A stretch of DNA of 64,000 nucleotides from Corbicula japonica. Lineage: Eukaryota > Mollusca > Bivalvia > Venerida > Cyrenidae. Numbering within the stretch: the stretch's first letter is position 1; each line of letters begins with the position of its first letter. This document shows, one piece after another, positions 1 through 11,900 of the stretch. Below the pieces are notes generated by a model. That model searched no databases and had not been told where the DNA came from. It saw only the letters and a program-made list of their open reading frames with translations. The position numbers and the translations under genes were made by a program. The stretch is taken from positions 620,001 to 684,000 of the forward strand of contig JAZAYU010000116.1 of NCBI GenBank assembly GCA_038501625.1, given 5' to 3'.

Positions 1-74
1 ATGTTTCTTTATTTAAATATGGATTCTTGAGTAATTTTGAACAAGTCTATGCAATTCTGCAATAATTTGATTGA

Positions 75-703
75 TACCGTTAATTGGGTTTTTTTGGCCT
101 TGGTTAATAATTGGCCTAATTGGCCACCCTAATGAAAAGGCCAAAATTAAACACACCAAAATATATCACAAGTGAAAATTAAGCCCAGGTAGTGCAAACA
201 CAACAATTATTTTCACAGTTCGCTGACGTTGATCCCTATTTATCGCTTATAAAAACAACTCAATAAATATCATGATTTTAAATTTCAATTAGTTGATTTA
301 AGTTTGTTGGATAATTGTTTATTGCAATAAATATTGTGAAAGTGTGAGATTGGTTTTAGTGTCTTAAATATCATATCGTTATTTGCATTATACTCATACA
401 ATTTTATGCATTTTAGATTTATATTTCTGAACGTGAAGTGTATTTTTGTATTCAAAATAATAATATAAATAATTTTGAAGTCTTTTGTTACTTTCTCCTA
501 TATGCATCGTTTATAAATATGTCTAAGATAAATGCCGACCAATCTGATAAATTAGCGGAGATGACATGACAAAATAATGTATGTGTTTATTTTTCGCCAC
601 ACAATGATAAATGGCCAAAATTAAACTGGCCAAAATAAAACACAGGCACTTTGGGCCAAAATGGCCAAAATTTGACGATGCCAAAATATCCCAATTTACG
701 GTA
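75..703. mobile_element. Non-autonomous inverted-repeat element, 629 bp
   Basis: The left end TACCGTTAATTGGG and the right end, read on the minus strand as TACCGTAAATTGGG, form imperfect terminal inverted repeats of about 24 bp. Inside each end the word GGCCAAAA or its complement recurs: TTTGGCC and ATTGGCC on the left, and at least four GGCCAAAA copies between 610 and 685. No transposase reading frame is present. The size and layout fit a MITE-like DNA element. It lies in the PEPD intron upstream of the first visible exon. I see no convincing target-site duplication. Confidence 0.55.
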
Positions 704-1205
704 GTTGTTACAAGGAAGATTTTTCACCAGTTCTAGCTGGTTTCAGTAGACTATACAAAATCTAAGGTCGATTATGTGACTTTATCCTCACCTTGATTAA
801 ATGTCTCTTTTTTATGAACGCAATAGGGGATTATGATGGCAGTTTCATAAAAAGAAGTAAAAATGATTCATCTTATTAGGTTTCAAATGTGAAGAGTGTA
901 CCACAATTCCATGCAGGAAATTGATAATTTTATGACCAGAGTAGTTAGAACATTGGATAAGTGTGAGATAATTTATATTCAATATATTTTATGTTAAATG
1001 TATTATTTATTGATGTTAAATACATGCTGAAAAACTTATTTTTTGTTTTGCTCATATCAAATGTTAGACCAATTATCCAGTTCAATAGAATAAATGTTAT
1101 TAAGTTTGATATTTTTTGTGGTTATTTGAATATTGCAAGAAAATTTAATATTAAAATTAATTTCATTTGTTTTTTCTTTAAAATTAGCTGATTTGTGTGT
1201 TACAG
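704..1205. other. PEPD intron, nothing recognised
   Basis: AT-rich sequence with no convincing exon or repeat. It ends in a pyrimidine-rich stretch and the TACAG acceptor at 1201-1205. The upstream PEPD exon carrying the active-site histidine was not found in the window and presumably lies before base 1. Confidence 0.5.
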
Positions 1206-3752
1206 GGTACAGAGAGAATAAACGAGCCTGGTTTAAGGTCACTGAGAACAGCTAGGACTCTTGAGAACAGAATGGTTCTCACCATTGAACCCGGGCTTTA
1301 CTTTATTAATGTCGTAAGTTGTTAGTTATTATTGTACAGTTTATAAGTACTGTGAGCATCCAGTTCATAAGTACTGTGAGCATCCAGTTCATAAGTACTG
1401 TAAGCATCCAGTTCATAAGTACTGTGAGCATCCAGTTCATAAGTACTGTGAGCATCCAGTTCATAAGACTTAAGTACTGTAAGCATCCAGTTCATAAGTA
1501 CTGTGAGCATCCAGTTCATAAGTACTGTGAGCATCCAGTTCATAAGTACTGTGAGCATCTAGTTCATAAGTACTGTGAGCATCAACCATCTGTCTTATTT
1601 CCCTATACAGCTACTCCCTATTGTTTCATAACCCTTTTTAGATCTAGATCAGCTGGCACATCTGTTCCATCTTATCAAGATGTGCCAGCTGATTAGGATC
1701 TACACTGTTCACTTCTTGGATACCTTATGAATGAAATAGCAATCTGTGTAGATCCTGATCTGACAGCATTGATCTACAGTGTTTGTCCATGGATAACAGC
1801 AGTAGCCTGGTACACTGTATTATCAACGTACTTGTAAAAATTTACAATGATTCTTAAGAATTTCAATATCAGTTAATGACTTGAATCTGTATTTTGGTTA
1901 TACTAACTAACATTTCGATGTACTTTTTACCACGAAATGACAGAGCTCGGCATATCCAAGTCAAGACTATCAAATATGGAAATGCATGACTACATAACTT
2001 TTTTACGTCGATAATAGAGATGCGTCCATAATACAGAGTTCGAGTAAGTCTCATATAGTAAAGGGTTAAATAATATACTTTGAGTTCCAATATCTAATTA
2101 TACATCAGCTACGGTAAAAAGATATTTCATTGAACTGCTACTCATGATATATGTTGTCAGTTAAATGAAGGCTTTTATGTTGAAATAAACCTGTTGATAT
2201 ATTTAATGACTTATAAGTGATGACAGAGGATTTTTCTGTTGGTTACCCCAGAGTCAAAATATTGTTTTGAAAATACATTTTGAATTTTTAACTGACAATA
2301 CAGTTTGGTCTCTTCAGGGACATGTAGAACAGGATCTTTCGTAAACATACTGTTATGTTATTATAATTTATAAGCATTTAATGTATGGTTACATTTATAA
2401 CCATACATCGGCATAGAAGTGATTTATAGCATCAAACTCCTGCTTAACCTGTTGTAACACAAGGTTTCCAGCTCTGAGGTAGACAATGCTTAACCTGTTG
2501 TAACACAAGGTTTCCAGCTCTGAGGTAGACAATGCTTAACCTGTTGAAACACAAGGTTTCCAGCTCTGAGGTAGACAATGCTTAACCTGTTGTAACACAA
2601 GGTTTCCAGCTCTGAGGTAGACAATGCTTAACCTGTTGTAACACAAGGTTTCCAGCTCTGAGGTAGACAATGCTTTTGTAAAGACAAATTGTTTGACTAG
2701 GAGATCAGTGACTGTATCAGTCAGACATGTACATGTATCTTCCTCCATTGATTTCTTAAAGTTGCTGGATCAAGCCTTAGCCAGTCCTGAGCAATCACCA
2801 TTCATGTGCAGGGAGGTCATCGAACAGTACAGAGGATTCGGTGGGGTAAGTTCTTAAACAGTTGGTTGCGTCGCAGGAATTGCAGGGGTAGGCGCTGTCG
2901 CCGTGACGGTGCCGGTTCGCTCCCACCTAGAGGCACTCTCATTTCACATCTGTGCCATCTGATCTTGATCTACACTGGTCACATCTTGTCCAGAAATAAC
3001 CTAATGAATTTAAAGGCAAACAGTGTAACTCCTGATCAGAGGGTATCGATGTGCTGGCTGGTCTGGATCTTCACTGAAGGTGTATCTGTGTAGTAACGGG
3101 GCAATTGATGGGACAAGTACTCAAACAATACAGGTGATTTGGTGGGTTGAGTCAATAACTGTACATGTGATTTGGTCAGTCATTAAACTGCCTGGTAATT
3201 TGGTGGGGGTAAGTCCTTAAATTGTAAAGGTAATTTGATGGGTTAATCCTTTACAAGTGATTTGGTGGGGTAAGTATTTAAACTGTACAGGTAATTTGGT
3301 GGGTTAAGTCCTTGAACTGTACAGGTAATTTGGTGGGTTAAGTCCTTGAACTGTACAGGTAATTTGGTGGGTTAAGTCCTTGGACTGGTCAGGTTGATGT
3401 GGATTTAGTTTCCATTTAAAACAAAATGCTAGATTGCCTCCAACATTGTGACAATGCTTTTATACGCAAGGTAAAGATGAGCACATCTTAAATGAGAACT
3501 TAGATTAGGTGAGCAACAATTTCAAGAACATCTGGTAGAAACTGTAAAGAAATACCTAGTTTCGTTAAAGTTATGTAAAGTGTTGTGTTGATCTTTAAGG
3601 TGAGAATTGAGGATGACATTGTGGTGACAGAGGATGGTATGGAGCTTATGACTGTGGTCCCCCGTACAGTAGAGGAAATTGAACAGTGCATGGCAGAGGG
3701 CCGAGGACGCCAGGTCAGCCTGCCGCAGGAAGGCGGCAAGCCAGCTGTGTAG
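1206..3752 (+). CDS. PEPD: Prolidase (Xaa-Pro dipeptidase), last three coding exons
   Basis: Prolidase is a cytosolic metallopeptidase (M24 family) that cleaves dipeptides ending in proline or hydroxyproline. Three plus-strand exons are joined at phase 0: 1206-1313 (36 aa), 2762-2845 (28 aa) and 3600-3752 (50 aa plus TAG). Each is bounded by AG and GT. Exon one holds [12 protein letters not shown] and the block TIEPGLYF, whose Glu matches a metal ligand of human PEPD (Glu412). Exon two ends YRGFGG. Exon three begins [10 protein letters not shown], whose first Glu matches Glu452, and continues through [13 protein letters not shown], a typical prolidase C-terminus. The visible 114 residues align with the last quarter of the roughly 490-aa animal enzyme; the rest lies upstream of the window. 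The reading frame is clean, so the gene looks functional. It converges with DNAJA2, whose stop codon is 5.2 kb downstream. Both visible introns are crowded with minisatellites. Confidence 0.95.
1337..1583. repeat. 24-bp minisatellite, ten units
   Basis: The unit is CAGTTCATAAGTACTGTGAG plus CATC. Ten copies start at 1337, 1361, 1385, 1409, 1433, 1457, 1488, 1512, 1536 and 1560. The sixth carries a 7-bp insertion. Most units differ by at most one base, which points to recent homogenisation. Because 24 is a multiple of three, open frames run through the array on both strands; these are artefacts. The array starts 24 bp after a PEPD donor site. Confidence 0.95.
1638..1795. repeat. GATCTACACTG dispersed repeat, copy 1
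   Basis: One of at least five diverged copies in the window of a unit of about 150 bp. Shared blocks are CACATCTGTgCCATCTGAT, GATCTACACTGgTCaC, a block near AGAAATAACCTAATGAA, and CAGTGTAGATCCTGATC. The first and last of these are partly complementary (GATCTACACTG against CAGTGTAGATC), so the unit can fold. Other copies lie at about 2943, 5278, 6665 and 17755. It is probably a short non-autonomous element; the class is unknown. Confidence 0.6.
2441..2670. repeat. 46-bp minisatellite, five units
   Basis: Five head-to-tail copies start at 2441, 2487, 2533, 2579 and 2625, each opening TGCTTAACCTGTTGTAACAC and closing GAGGTAGACAA. Four are identical and one has a single T-to-A change. The array stops 91 bp before the acceptor of the second visible PEPD exon. 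Confidence 0.95.
2864..2937 (+). mobile_element. tRNA-like SINE, truncated copy
   Basis: The copy runs from GTTGGTTGCGTCGCAGGAAT to TCGCTCCCACCTAGAGGCA and keeps the box-B-like GGTTCGCTCCC. It lacks the box-A-like GGCTAGCTCAG seen in the copies near 43350, 57058 and 57308. It begins about 18 bp past the PEPD donor at 2846. Polymerase III promoter remnants are expected of a tRNA-derived SINE, but this copy has lost the first box. Confidence 0.6.
2943..3088. repeat. GATCTACACTG dispersed repeat, copy 2
   Basis: This copy contains CACATCTGTGCCATCTGATC, GATCTACACTGGTCACATC, AGAAATAACCTAATGAA and CTCCTGATCAGAGGGT in the same order as the other copies. It directly follows the SINE fragment. Confidence 0.6.
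3120..3392. repeat. About 34-bp array resembling an exon end plus donor site
   Basis: Seven to eight diverged copies run head to tail. The last three, from about 3276, are nearly identical and read CTGTACAGGTAATTTGGTGG then GTTAAGTCCTTGAA. The unit matches the junction at the end of the second visible PEPD exon (AGTACAGAGGATTCGGTGGG then GTAAGTTCTTAAACAG). The copy near 3260 keeps GGTGGGGTAAGT exactly. The array therefore seems to descend from a duplicated exon/intron boundary 300-400 bp upstream. Confidence 0.8.
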
Positions 3753-4200
3753 GTGGAGATGTGTTCACTCTACACAGACAATATCATCAGTCTAAATGGA
3801 CTTTAACATTATCCATGATTTACTATGTCACAGTAGAACTGTGGTTGAATTGGACATTCTAAGCCTTTTTCCAAAAAGCGTTTGGCAGCTTTAATTATAT
3901 TTGTAACACAAATTATGAGACATTTACGCATGAAAAAATTTACATATTCTAATATAAGCTTGTACATACATGTATATGTAAAGGCTTGCTGAGATACTTG
4001 GTGTGAGCCAGTAGTATTGTCTCTAATTAGACAGTCAATATATAAGACTTATATATATATAAAGTCTTCCCTAATGCCCTGCTGCAAAAAATAAATTGAA
4101 ATGTTAACTTTTTGATAAGATGTTTTGTTACCATTGTTTGTTTCTATGAAGCAAAGAAAAGAAGCTTTTAAGAATAAAGCATCTAGTTAAATTTATATTC
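3753..4200 (+). other. PEPD 3' UTR with two poly(A) signals
   Basis: AATAAA occurs at 4090-4095 and again at 4173-4178. Either would give a 3' UTR of roughly 360-440 bases. No other gene signal is seen here. Confidence 0.55.
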
Positions 4201-4574
4201 TGGTATATATTGGAGTTCATCATCAGTTCATCTAGCACTAATAAATAATTGTTTGATTCAAAATATTAATTATCGAGCAGAGAAGCTGAACTGTTTCCTC
4301 CTTGGCGTAAGGTCAGTAAGCTGTTGCCATGGTAATGGATGCAAAATACAAGAACCAAACAGGATCATTCCATTTTTAGACACTGCTCAGAATGTTAGGA
4401 TTTCTTGACCTCTTTAGGGATATACCCAACTTGATGCAATGTACAATTGTTTTTTTCCTAAAGTTTTTTAGAGCAGTGTAACAGCTTGTACATGAATACT
4501 GATTAAAATTTACTTTTGAAAAAATACTTTGCTTTTTTTGTATACTTCAAGTTATAATGTCCCAGCCCAGAACG

Positions 4575-5265
4575 TTTGTTACAACTTACATTTGCTTGCC
4601 AGGTTTCATGAAACAGTAAAATGTTGGTCAGCCAACATTTGCTGGCCAGGGTCCATGGTATAACTGAAATTTGCTGGTCAGTGCTGATGAGAGGGCAACA
4701 TGTTGGTACAAGCAACATTTGCTGGCCAGGGTTCTTGAGACTAAAAAGTTGGTCAGCTAACATTTGCTGGCCAGGGTCCTTGGTACAACTGACATTTGCT
4801 AGTCAGTGTTCAAGAAAGGGCAACAAGTTGGTGCAACTGACATTGGATGGGCTGTGTTCATGAAAGGGCAACAAGTGTATACAACTGACATTGGCTGGCC
4901 TGTGTTTATTAAAGGGAAAAGTGACATCTGCTAGTCAGTGTTAATGAAAGGGCAACAAGTTGGTACAACTGGCATTTGCTGGCCCATGTTCATGGAGGGG
5001 CAACAAGTTGTTACAACTGACATATACTGGCCATTTTTTTTCTGGCCAATATACATGAATGGGCAAAATGGTACTGGTAACATTCACTATAACTGTCCTT
5101 TGCTGGCCTGGGTTCACGGAAAGGCAACAAATTGGTACAACTAATGTTTGCCGGATAGTGTCCATGAAAGGAAATCAAGTTGGTAGAACATATTTTGGCC
5201 AGGGTTCATTGTACAACTAATTCTTGCTGGAAGGTTTCATGGTACAACTAAACTTTGACTTCTGT
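4575..5265. repeat. Degenerate tandem repeat, units of about 60 bp
   Basis: Phrases such as ACATTTGCTGGCCAGGGTTC, TTCATGAAAGGGCAACAAG and TTGGTACAACTGAC recur about eleven times with many substitutions and indels. Several reading frames stay open by chance. The divergence suggests an old array downstream of PEPD. Confidence 0.75.
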
Positions 5266-5277
5266 GTTTACAACCAG

Positions 5278-5422
5278 TCTAGGGCCAGATCTGCCATCTG
5301 ATCTGGATCTGCACCGGTTGCATCTGTCAGAAATAACCCAAATCTAAAAGCAACCAGTGTAGATCCTGCTCAGACTGCACAGCTGTGCCAGCTGATCGGG
5401 ATCTACACTGTTTGCGATGCAT
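5278..5422. repeat. GATCTACACTG dispersed repeat, copy 3
   Basis: This diverged copy holds CCATCTGATCTGGATCTGCA, CAGAAATAACCC, AACCAGTGTAGATCCTGCTC and GATCGGGATCTACACTGTTT. Confidence 0.55.
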
Positions 5423-6655
5423 TGAAGATATATCTATAAGGTTAACAAATAGTTATTGAGCGGTTAACATCTGTGACGATAAGCCAAGTTACAATATTTC
5501 CTTTGGAAACCTAGTAAAAATGATAGAATAACCCGTTTTAATTTAAGTGTTCAACTTGAGGGTGGGGAGAGTTCAAATAACAGAAAACAAAGACTAAGGT
5601 TTAAAATCGTGTTCAGTCTATTTTTTCACAATAAATATCATTATCATGACAGATGTGTATTAAAATGGTTCCTCTCTGGGAATTATGTTTACATTTTCTT
5701 AAAACAAACATACTCCTCAAAATAACTTAAGGACCTTTTATTTTTAAAGCAGCCTCGTGGTACTGCTTCAAATCATTTCTTTAATATTGTTATGAAAAAA
5801 ATTCACCCACACGAAGTATTCAAATCTGATGGTCATTAAATTATTATCAGGAGTAAACTATATTAAATGGTAACCACAGGCGAGCAGTTCCATTGAAATA
5901 AAATTGATTTTCATGCATTCTGAATTCACTGCATGTTATACTTCAGCACTACGGGGGTACATGCCGATAGTTTATTAAGTGAATTATATTGTTAAGTGAA
6001 ACCATTTCTAGAGCTTTTACAGAACTTGAATGGATAGTGCATGTTATCTATATATTGACTGAAAAAATATAACCCGATTTACCAGCATGTAACCTTTATT
6101 CACCTGAATCTGCTCTGTAATCATTTCTTATTTAACTGGATACACCTGTAGACAGCAATGTAAAAATTCAATTATTTGACTAAAAAAATATTTCTATTGA
6201 GTTTTAAAGGGTGGCAACAAAATGGGATGAATAATGGGGTAAGTTTGAGTGATTCAGAAGAGAATCAACTATATTGAAGCATGATTCTGACATCAGACTT
6301 GTAAGTTTAACACAAGATATGTAGGGTTGTTTTTTATCAACTCAACAATATCTAGCATAGAGCTAAGTTATTTTATTGGAAAAAACAACAATACAAAAAC
6401 ATTATTTTAAACTAAAATTGCCTTCTTTCAAAATGTCAGTTTAAAGACAGGGTAACATCCAATCAAACAACATTGTTTTTTTAAACCTAAAGGGGACTGA
6501 AGTAACTAACAATGAATCCATTTTCAGATTTGCAATGTTAACCAGATGAAAATGTAACTGCAGCAAAAATTACTAAATTTGAATATTTTTTTGATGCAGA
6601 AATATTAAACAATGATCATGCATTTAATCCTTCACTCCATATTTGCAGATTTTAT
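5423..6655. other. Intergenic, nothing recognised
   Basis: AT-rich sequence with no coding pattern, no obvious repeat structure and no RNA gene that I can support. Confidence 0.5.
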
Positions 6656-6659
6656 TGCA

Positions 6660-6835
6660 TATGCAACCAGTGTAGATCCAGATCTGCTGTCACATCTGTG
6701 CCATCTGATAAAATCTAGACTGGTCGCTTCTTGGTCAGAAATAACCTAATGAACCTAAAAGTTAACTGTAGATCCTGATCAGAGGGTACTGATGAGCCAG
6801 ATCTTGTTCGCCCACACCAGAAAGGCAAATGGAGT
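6660..6835. repeat. GATCTACACTG dispersed repeat, copy 4
   Basis: This copy carries ACCAGTGTAGATCCAGATCT, CACATCTGTGCCATCTGAT, AGAAATAACCTAATGAACC and GTAGATCCTGATCAGAGGGT, in the family order. Confidence 0.6.
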
Positions 6836-8969
6836 AAAGGGTTAAACAAGATCCTGTGTTTTGCTGGAACTGCAAGGACAAAATGCATGATTGCTGATTA
6901 ACCTCTAATTAAAGCAAGGCTTGACCTATTAAATGTTTCTCTATTTTCTACAATGATGGTAAAAACAGCAGCACCTGGATTTGATTTTATGATGATATTT
7001 AGTAAAAGCAATACAACTCGTATTTGAAATAACAATTTACATTTATGTAAAACTATGCCAATAATATTTTATTTATATCTGTACCTAGTGATCGAAACTC
7101 TATATACAACCTCACTAACTAGGGTATTTTCACAGTGTCACAGAGAATCTTAAATCCTATAATAATAGTTCAGAGTTTTCAAACTTTAGATTCTAACAAA
7201 TTAATAATGAGTAAATAATAAATTTGGGGACCTCAAAATATGCAGTATTACTAAGTAGACTGTAAGAGTAACTGTGGCACACAAATACTGGCAGCTGACA
7301 GCCCGGAAACTGTGAGATAAGTTTATGAACAGTGCAGAAGATTGCAACATTTACAAGTCTGAGAATGATATTCATATATATTATAACATTTTAACAGTTT
7401 AAATACAACTTCATTATATAGTAATACCATATTAATAGCTTTGATTACATTGCACCTTGAACTTAATAAGTATGCTTGCCTTAACACATGCATCGAAACT
7501 GGATTGTGGCTGCACTGAGGATGTAATAACTTTTAATGGCTGTAATTACTGCACGGGGCTTTACTGCCTTGAGGCTCTGACATATGCAATGAGGCTCTAA
7601 TTACTTTTTGGACATATCTCATAAAAAACAACTAGGTGTAATGATTGAAACCCAAACATAAAATAATATTCACCTTATCTTGTAACACTAATGGCATTGT
7701 CATGAAGTGCTCTGAAACATCTCAATGATAACACTGAAAGCCAAAACACTTGTGACCCCATTTCTATATAAATATCTGTAAATGTTACATGAAGACACAT
7801 TACTATTTGGCATTTGCAGAGATGCTGCTAATGAATTCAAACCATTATGAAAGATTGTTTTTTAAAATATAGAAAGAAAGACAGTAAAAATTTTTTTGGT
7901 AAAAGGCATCTTGTAAATCTATGTCCCTCCTGTCTTCTGTTAAGTACAAGGACAAAAAACATGAACTGCAACCAGGGACATTGCTAGCCCTTTATTCATG
8001 TGGATTCATAATTGTGCTAAGAGAGTCGGGAGCAAAGCACACACCCTGAAAAAAGAAAACAAAAGCACAGTCTGATGCATTCTGGGCATTCCGAGTTCAA
8101 TCATGTGGATGTTGCTGCGTACATGCAGCTACGCGGGTAGCAACAGTCAACTGTCTCCTGTTACTGCTGTTTATTGTGTTACATTGCCTAGTACTGTATA
8201 TTGATATATTGAATAGAAGTGTAACAAATTGTTCTACATACACCATGTAAGATTGTGATAGCTTGTATTCCAATACATAACTTGGCAACATTTTACTACT
8301 GTATTTAACAGCTGACATGGCATACTGAAATGCATTACTTTGACACCTGGTATAGCATTCTGCCAGTCACACAGGGAACTGCAGTAAATAGCAGACAACA
8401 CGTACTTGTAGATCCACTTATGACACATGGAACTGCAGCCAGCTTGTGACACAGCATTGTATTCTGGTGCTGTCTAGTATTTTATCGGCTTATGACACAT
8501 CCAACTGCAGGCTCTTTTGTTTTCATATAGTATTGCAGCCAGATTGCGAGAAATGGAACTGTAGCATATTACAGTAGCTTTTGCACAGCAGTGTTACTGT
8601 ACCAAGGTTACACCAATTTATTTAACTTAGTCACTGACCTCATCTTATGATGTTGGTTTGTATGCTAAAAACTAGAATCATTCTGGATCTTAACTGTTTA
8701 AGTTTGCAGTAAATTATTCAAGATATGGTATCTAGGACTATTCTGGATCTAGAGCACACCAGTGCTGTTCTTTTTAAGAGATCGTACAAAGGTGAATGTC
8801 GGTTTACTTCAGGTCTGATGCCCAAAAGGCTCTATTCAAGTTCAAATCTTGTATTTGTTAACTTAAATTTGTTCAGCAAACTCCAGCTCCACTCTAATAG
8901 ATTTGCAACAATCTCAATAAGTTGGTAGTATTTTACAATGTTAAAAAAATAGCTAAAACTGTCATTTAA
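6836..8969. other. Intergenic and DNAJA2 3' UTR
   Basis: The minus-strand poly(A) signal nearest DNAJA2 is at 8617-8622 (TTTATT on the plus strand), about 350 bases past the stop. Between about 8330 and 8580 a loose repeat built around GACACATGGAACTGCAG recurs three or four times. Nothing else is recognised. Confidence 0.45.
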
Positions 8970-11900
8970 TCATTGATGTGCACATTGTACTCTTTGTCCA
9001 CCAGGCATCCCGTCATCATCATCATCGTCATCATCATGGTAGGCCTCACGACGACCACCACTTTGTCCTGATCGGGTTTCATCAAATTCAGTCAGATTCA
9101 CCTCTTCTACATGTTCTCCTTCTGGCATTTCAAACTTTGGTCGTGGCGGTAAAATCTTCTCTAATTTCTGAAACCATAATATGTTTTTGTGTAAAAGCTC
9201 AGTTTATGTAACTGGTCCTATACCAGAGTATACAATTCTAAACAACTTAAAAATAATTATTACTACATGTAAATTACATTTCACTATTAACTTTCAAAAC
9301 AGATTCAAGAGTCACTGAAAACCAGGGCTCGGATGAATGGAAAGACATCCATATTCAAGAAATAAGAATTGGAAGAAAGTTAGGTTAGGAGAGCCCTGAG
9401 GTTGAACATCTGATTTTGTAGGACACCAGGGCCCAAGATCATAAAACTAAAACTGTCAGACCAGTCTTTAATCTCAAGCATTGCAGTCACTATTTCAGCC
9501 AATCAGATGCTTTAGATTTGATACTGGTCTCCAATTTTAGTTTAATTATCTTGGGCCCAGCTGCATAGGGAACCAAGGCTTCCATACATGCCAAGTCTCA
9601 CGCCGTGAGGTAAAAACTCACGGAATTTCACCCACCCTCACGGTCTAACGGATAAAAACCAAAAACTCACGTATTTTTGATAATTTCTCTTTAAAAAAAA
9701 ATGTCATCTGCAGTGCACATTTCAATGTCTCCAAAAAGGCCGAGGATCGCCGAAATGAAAGCGCTTGATTGACAGTGATTATTGGAAATTATGACATTTT
9801 GTTTATTTCCTCTGCTGCAATTACCCTGGGGCAATGGATTAACATCCTATGTTAGATAAGGTGTTATTCAATTATCTTTTCTTATTAATTGATATGTTTA
9901 CTCAAACATCTTTATGTCTCAGCTGGGGTACAATTTCAATGCAAGTGTTACAGTTTTCGGCTACGGATGGGTAAACGTCTAAGGGCATTATTTTGAAGGT
10001 GTAAATTGTGAAGAGTTTTGGTTTTAACTGGCATGTTGAAGCATTAACTAAGGTGAATAAAAACAAGATTTGTCAAATTTTTGGGCCCTTTTTTCCCCTT
10101 ATGTAAAGCTACAAGAATAATTTTTATGCAACTCTAGACTTTCTTCATAAATGCCAAGTCAGTAATTGCATTTAGTGGATAACTAATGGCTTGAATAGTT
10201 TGAACTTTCAGTGGACATTTTTTAAAATAAATGTGGCATAAAGATTTTTGTCACAAATATTTTATTTGATTTAAAAATATGTGTTTAATTATCTTGTTAC
10301 TTCATTAAAGTAATGTAACTGACTGTTGACTTCACTTTTTATAAAAAAAAGGTAAAGGTACATAAGAACATTTAAAATATACATGTTTCGACACGCTTTA
10401 GAAAATCTCACTTATTTTTGCTCAAATCTCACTTAAAAATGACATCAGTCTCACTTAATTTTTTTTCGATACCTGGCATGTATGGGCTTCATCAAGGTAA
10501 CAACCAGTCCAAGGGATTCACAACAACTGTTTTGAGGGATCTGCACTTCCAGTATTAAGTTAAGATTTATTTTCTTACATATCTTTGTAATGAAAATGAA
10601 ATGAACAGAATTTTTATAAAGATTTAATCTAAGGAATACACCTAAAGATCATCATTGTAAAGAGACATTTTCATGCCATTCAGCAGATTTTTACCAAGGA
10701 AAATGTCCTGTAATACTTCTTAATACTTTTCTGGCATACCAAGGTATGAAATAGAAGAAAAGTGAACTTTGAAAGCCACTGAACATGACAAAAAAGAAAA
10801 TATTGCAGGCTCAGTTTGATTCAGCCTTTTCATGGGCACTTTTGGTAATGCTAATTAATATCCATGCCACCTAGCCACTCAATATCCATGCCGCCTAGCC
10901 ACTCAATATAAGAAATCCTAAGCAGAAGAATCCAACTATGATCATACTATCACATCACATACCTTCAACTGCTGGCTGGTGGCAAAATGTTGAGGAGGAA
11001 ATATCACATCAAACTTCACCAGCAAATCACCCTTCTCAAAAGGATTTCTGTAGTGTGGAAACCCTTCACCTTTAACAACTTTCATTGTCCCTGCAAACAA
11101 CAAAATTTATAGTTTAAATATTTCTGAATCTAGAAATCTGAAAAAGTTAGAAAAACTGCAAGACAGTTTCAATTAAGGAATTTTCCATTTCATCCAGCTG
11201 AGTCCTGATGAAATAAATGCAGGTATATTCACTCAATCTTTTCAGAATCGAAAATGTTCAATTTAAGGCCACTTAGTTTCTAACTCACACATTAGTGAAA
11301 AGAAACTATTACATTGCAATTACAGCTTAAATTCAAAGATACAACATTCAGTCACTCAACTTCAGAAAGACAAAAATTACATGTAGAGTTTAAATCTTGA
11401 ATCAACATTCCATTACATTCTGTGACACCTGAACAATTAAACTTGGATTAATTTTCTACTAGTAAATTTTGGAAGTTCCTCTTATAATGTAGTTAAATGT
11501 ACACTATATAAGTATGTAGAAGTCTTACCAGGTTCTACGACAGTTCCAGCTGGATGTTTGATCACAAGTTCTCTACCATCTAGTTGTCGCACTGTAAACT
11601 CGAATCCACACAGGGCCTCAGTGAGAGTAAGTTTGTGAGGCATAAAGAGATTATCACCATCTCGCGAGAATACTTCATGTTCTTTCTGTTGTAACACAAT
11701 AATTACATCTCCTGCTTCCACATCAGGCTGTAAGGAAATTACAAAAACATAGCATCATACAGCACATATATTATTGGTTACACAAGAACAAGTTGTCAAA
11801 AAACTTATTTACTATATAAGGCAAAGGGGACAGAAGAGAAAAATTTCTTTAAACAAAATTTAACACAGCATAGTTTGTTGGTGAGAGTTTAGAAAAAACG

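Noticed and set aside
1319..1696. Open frame of 125 codons with repeated VHKYCEHP peptide
   Set aside because: It is the 24-bp minisatellite read in frame; the unit length is a multiple of three, and the region is a PEPD intron.
2441..2670. CRISPR array
   Set aside because: The units are contiguous with no spacers, and the context is an animal intron.
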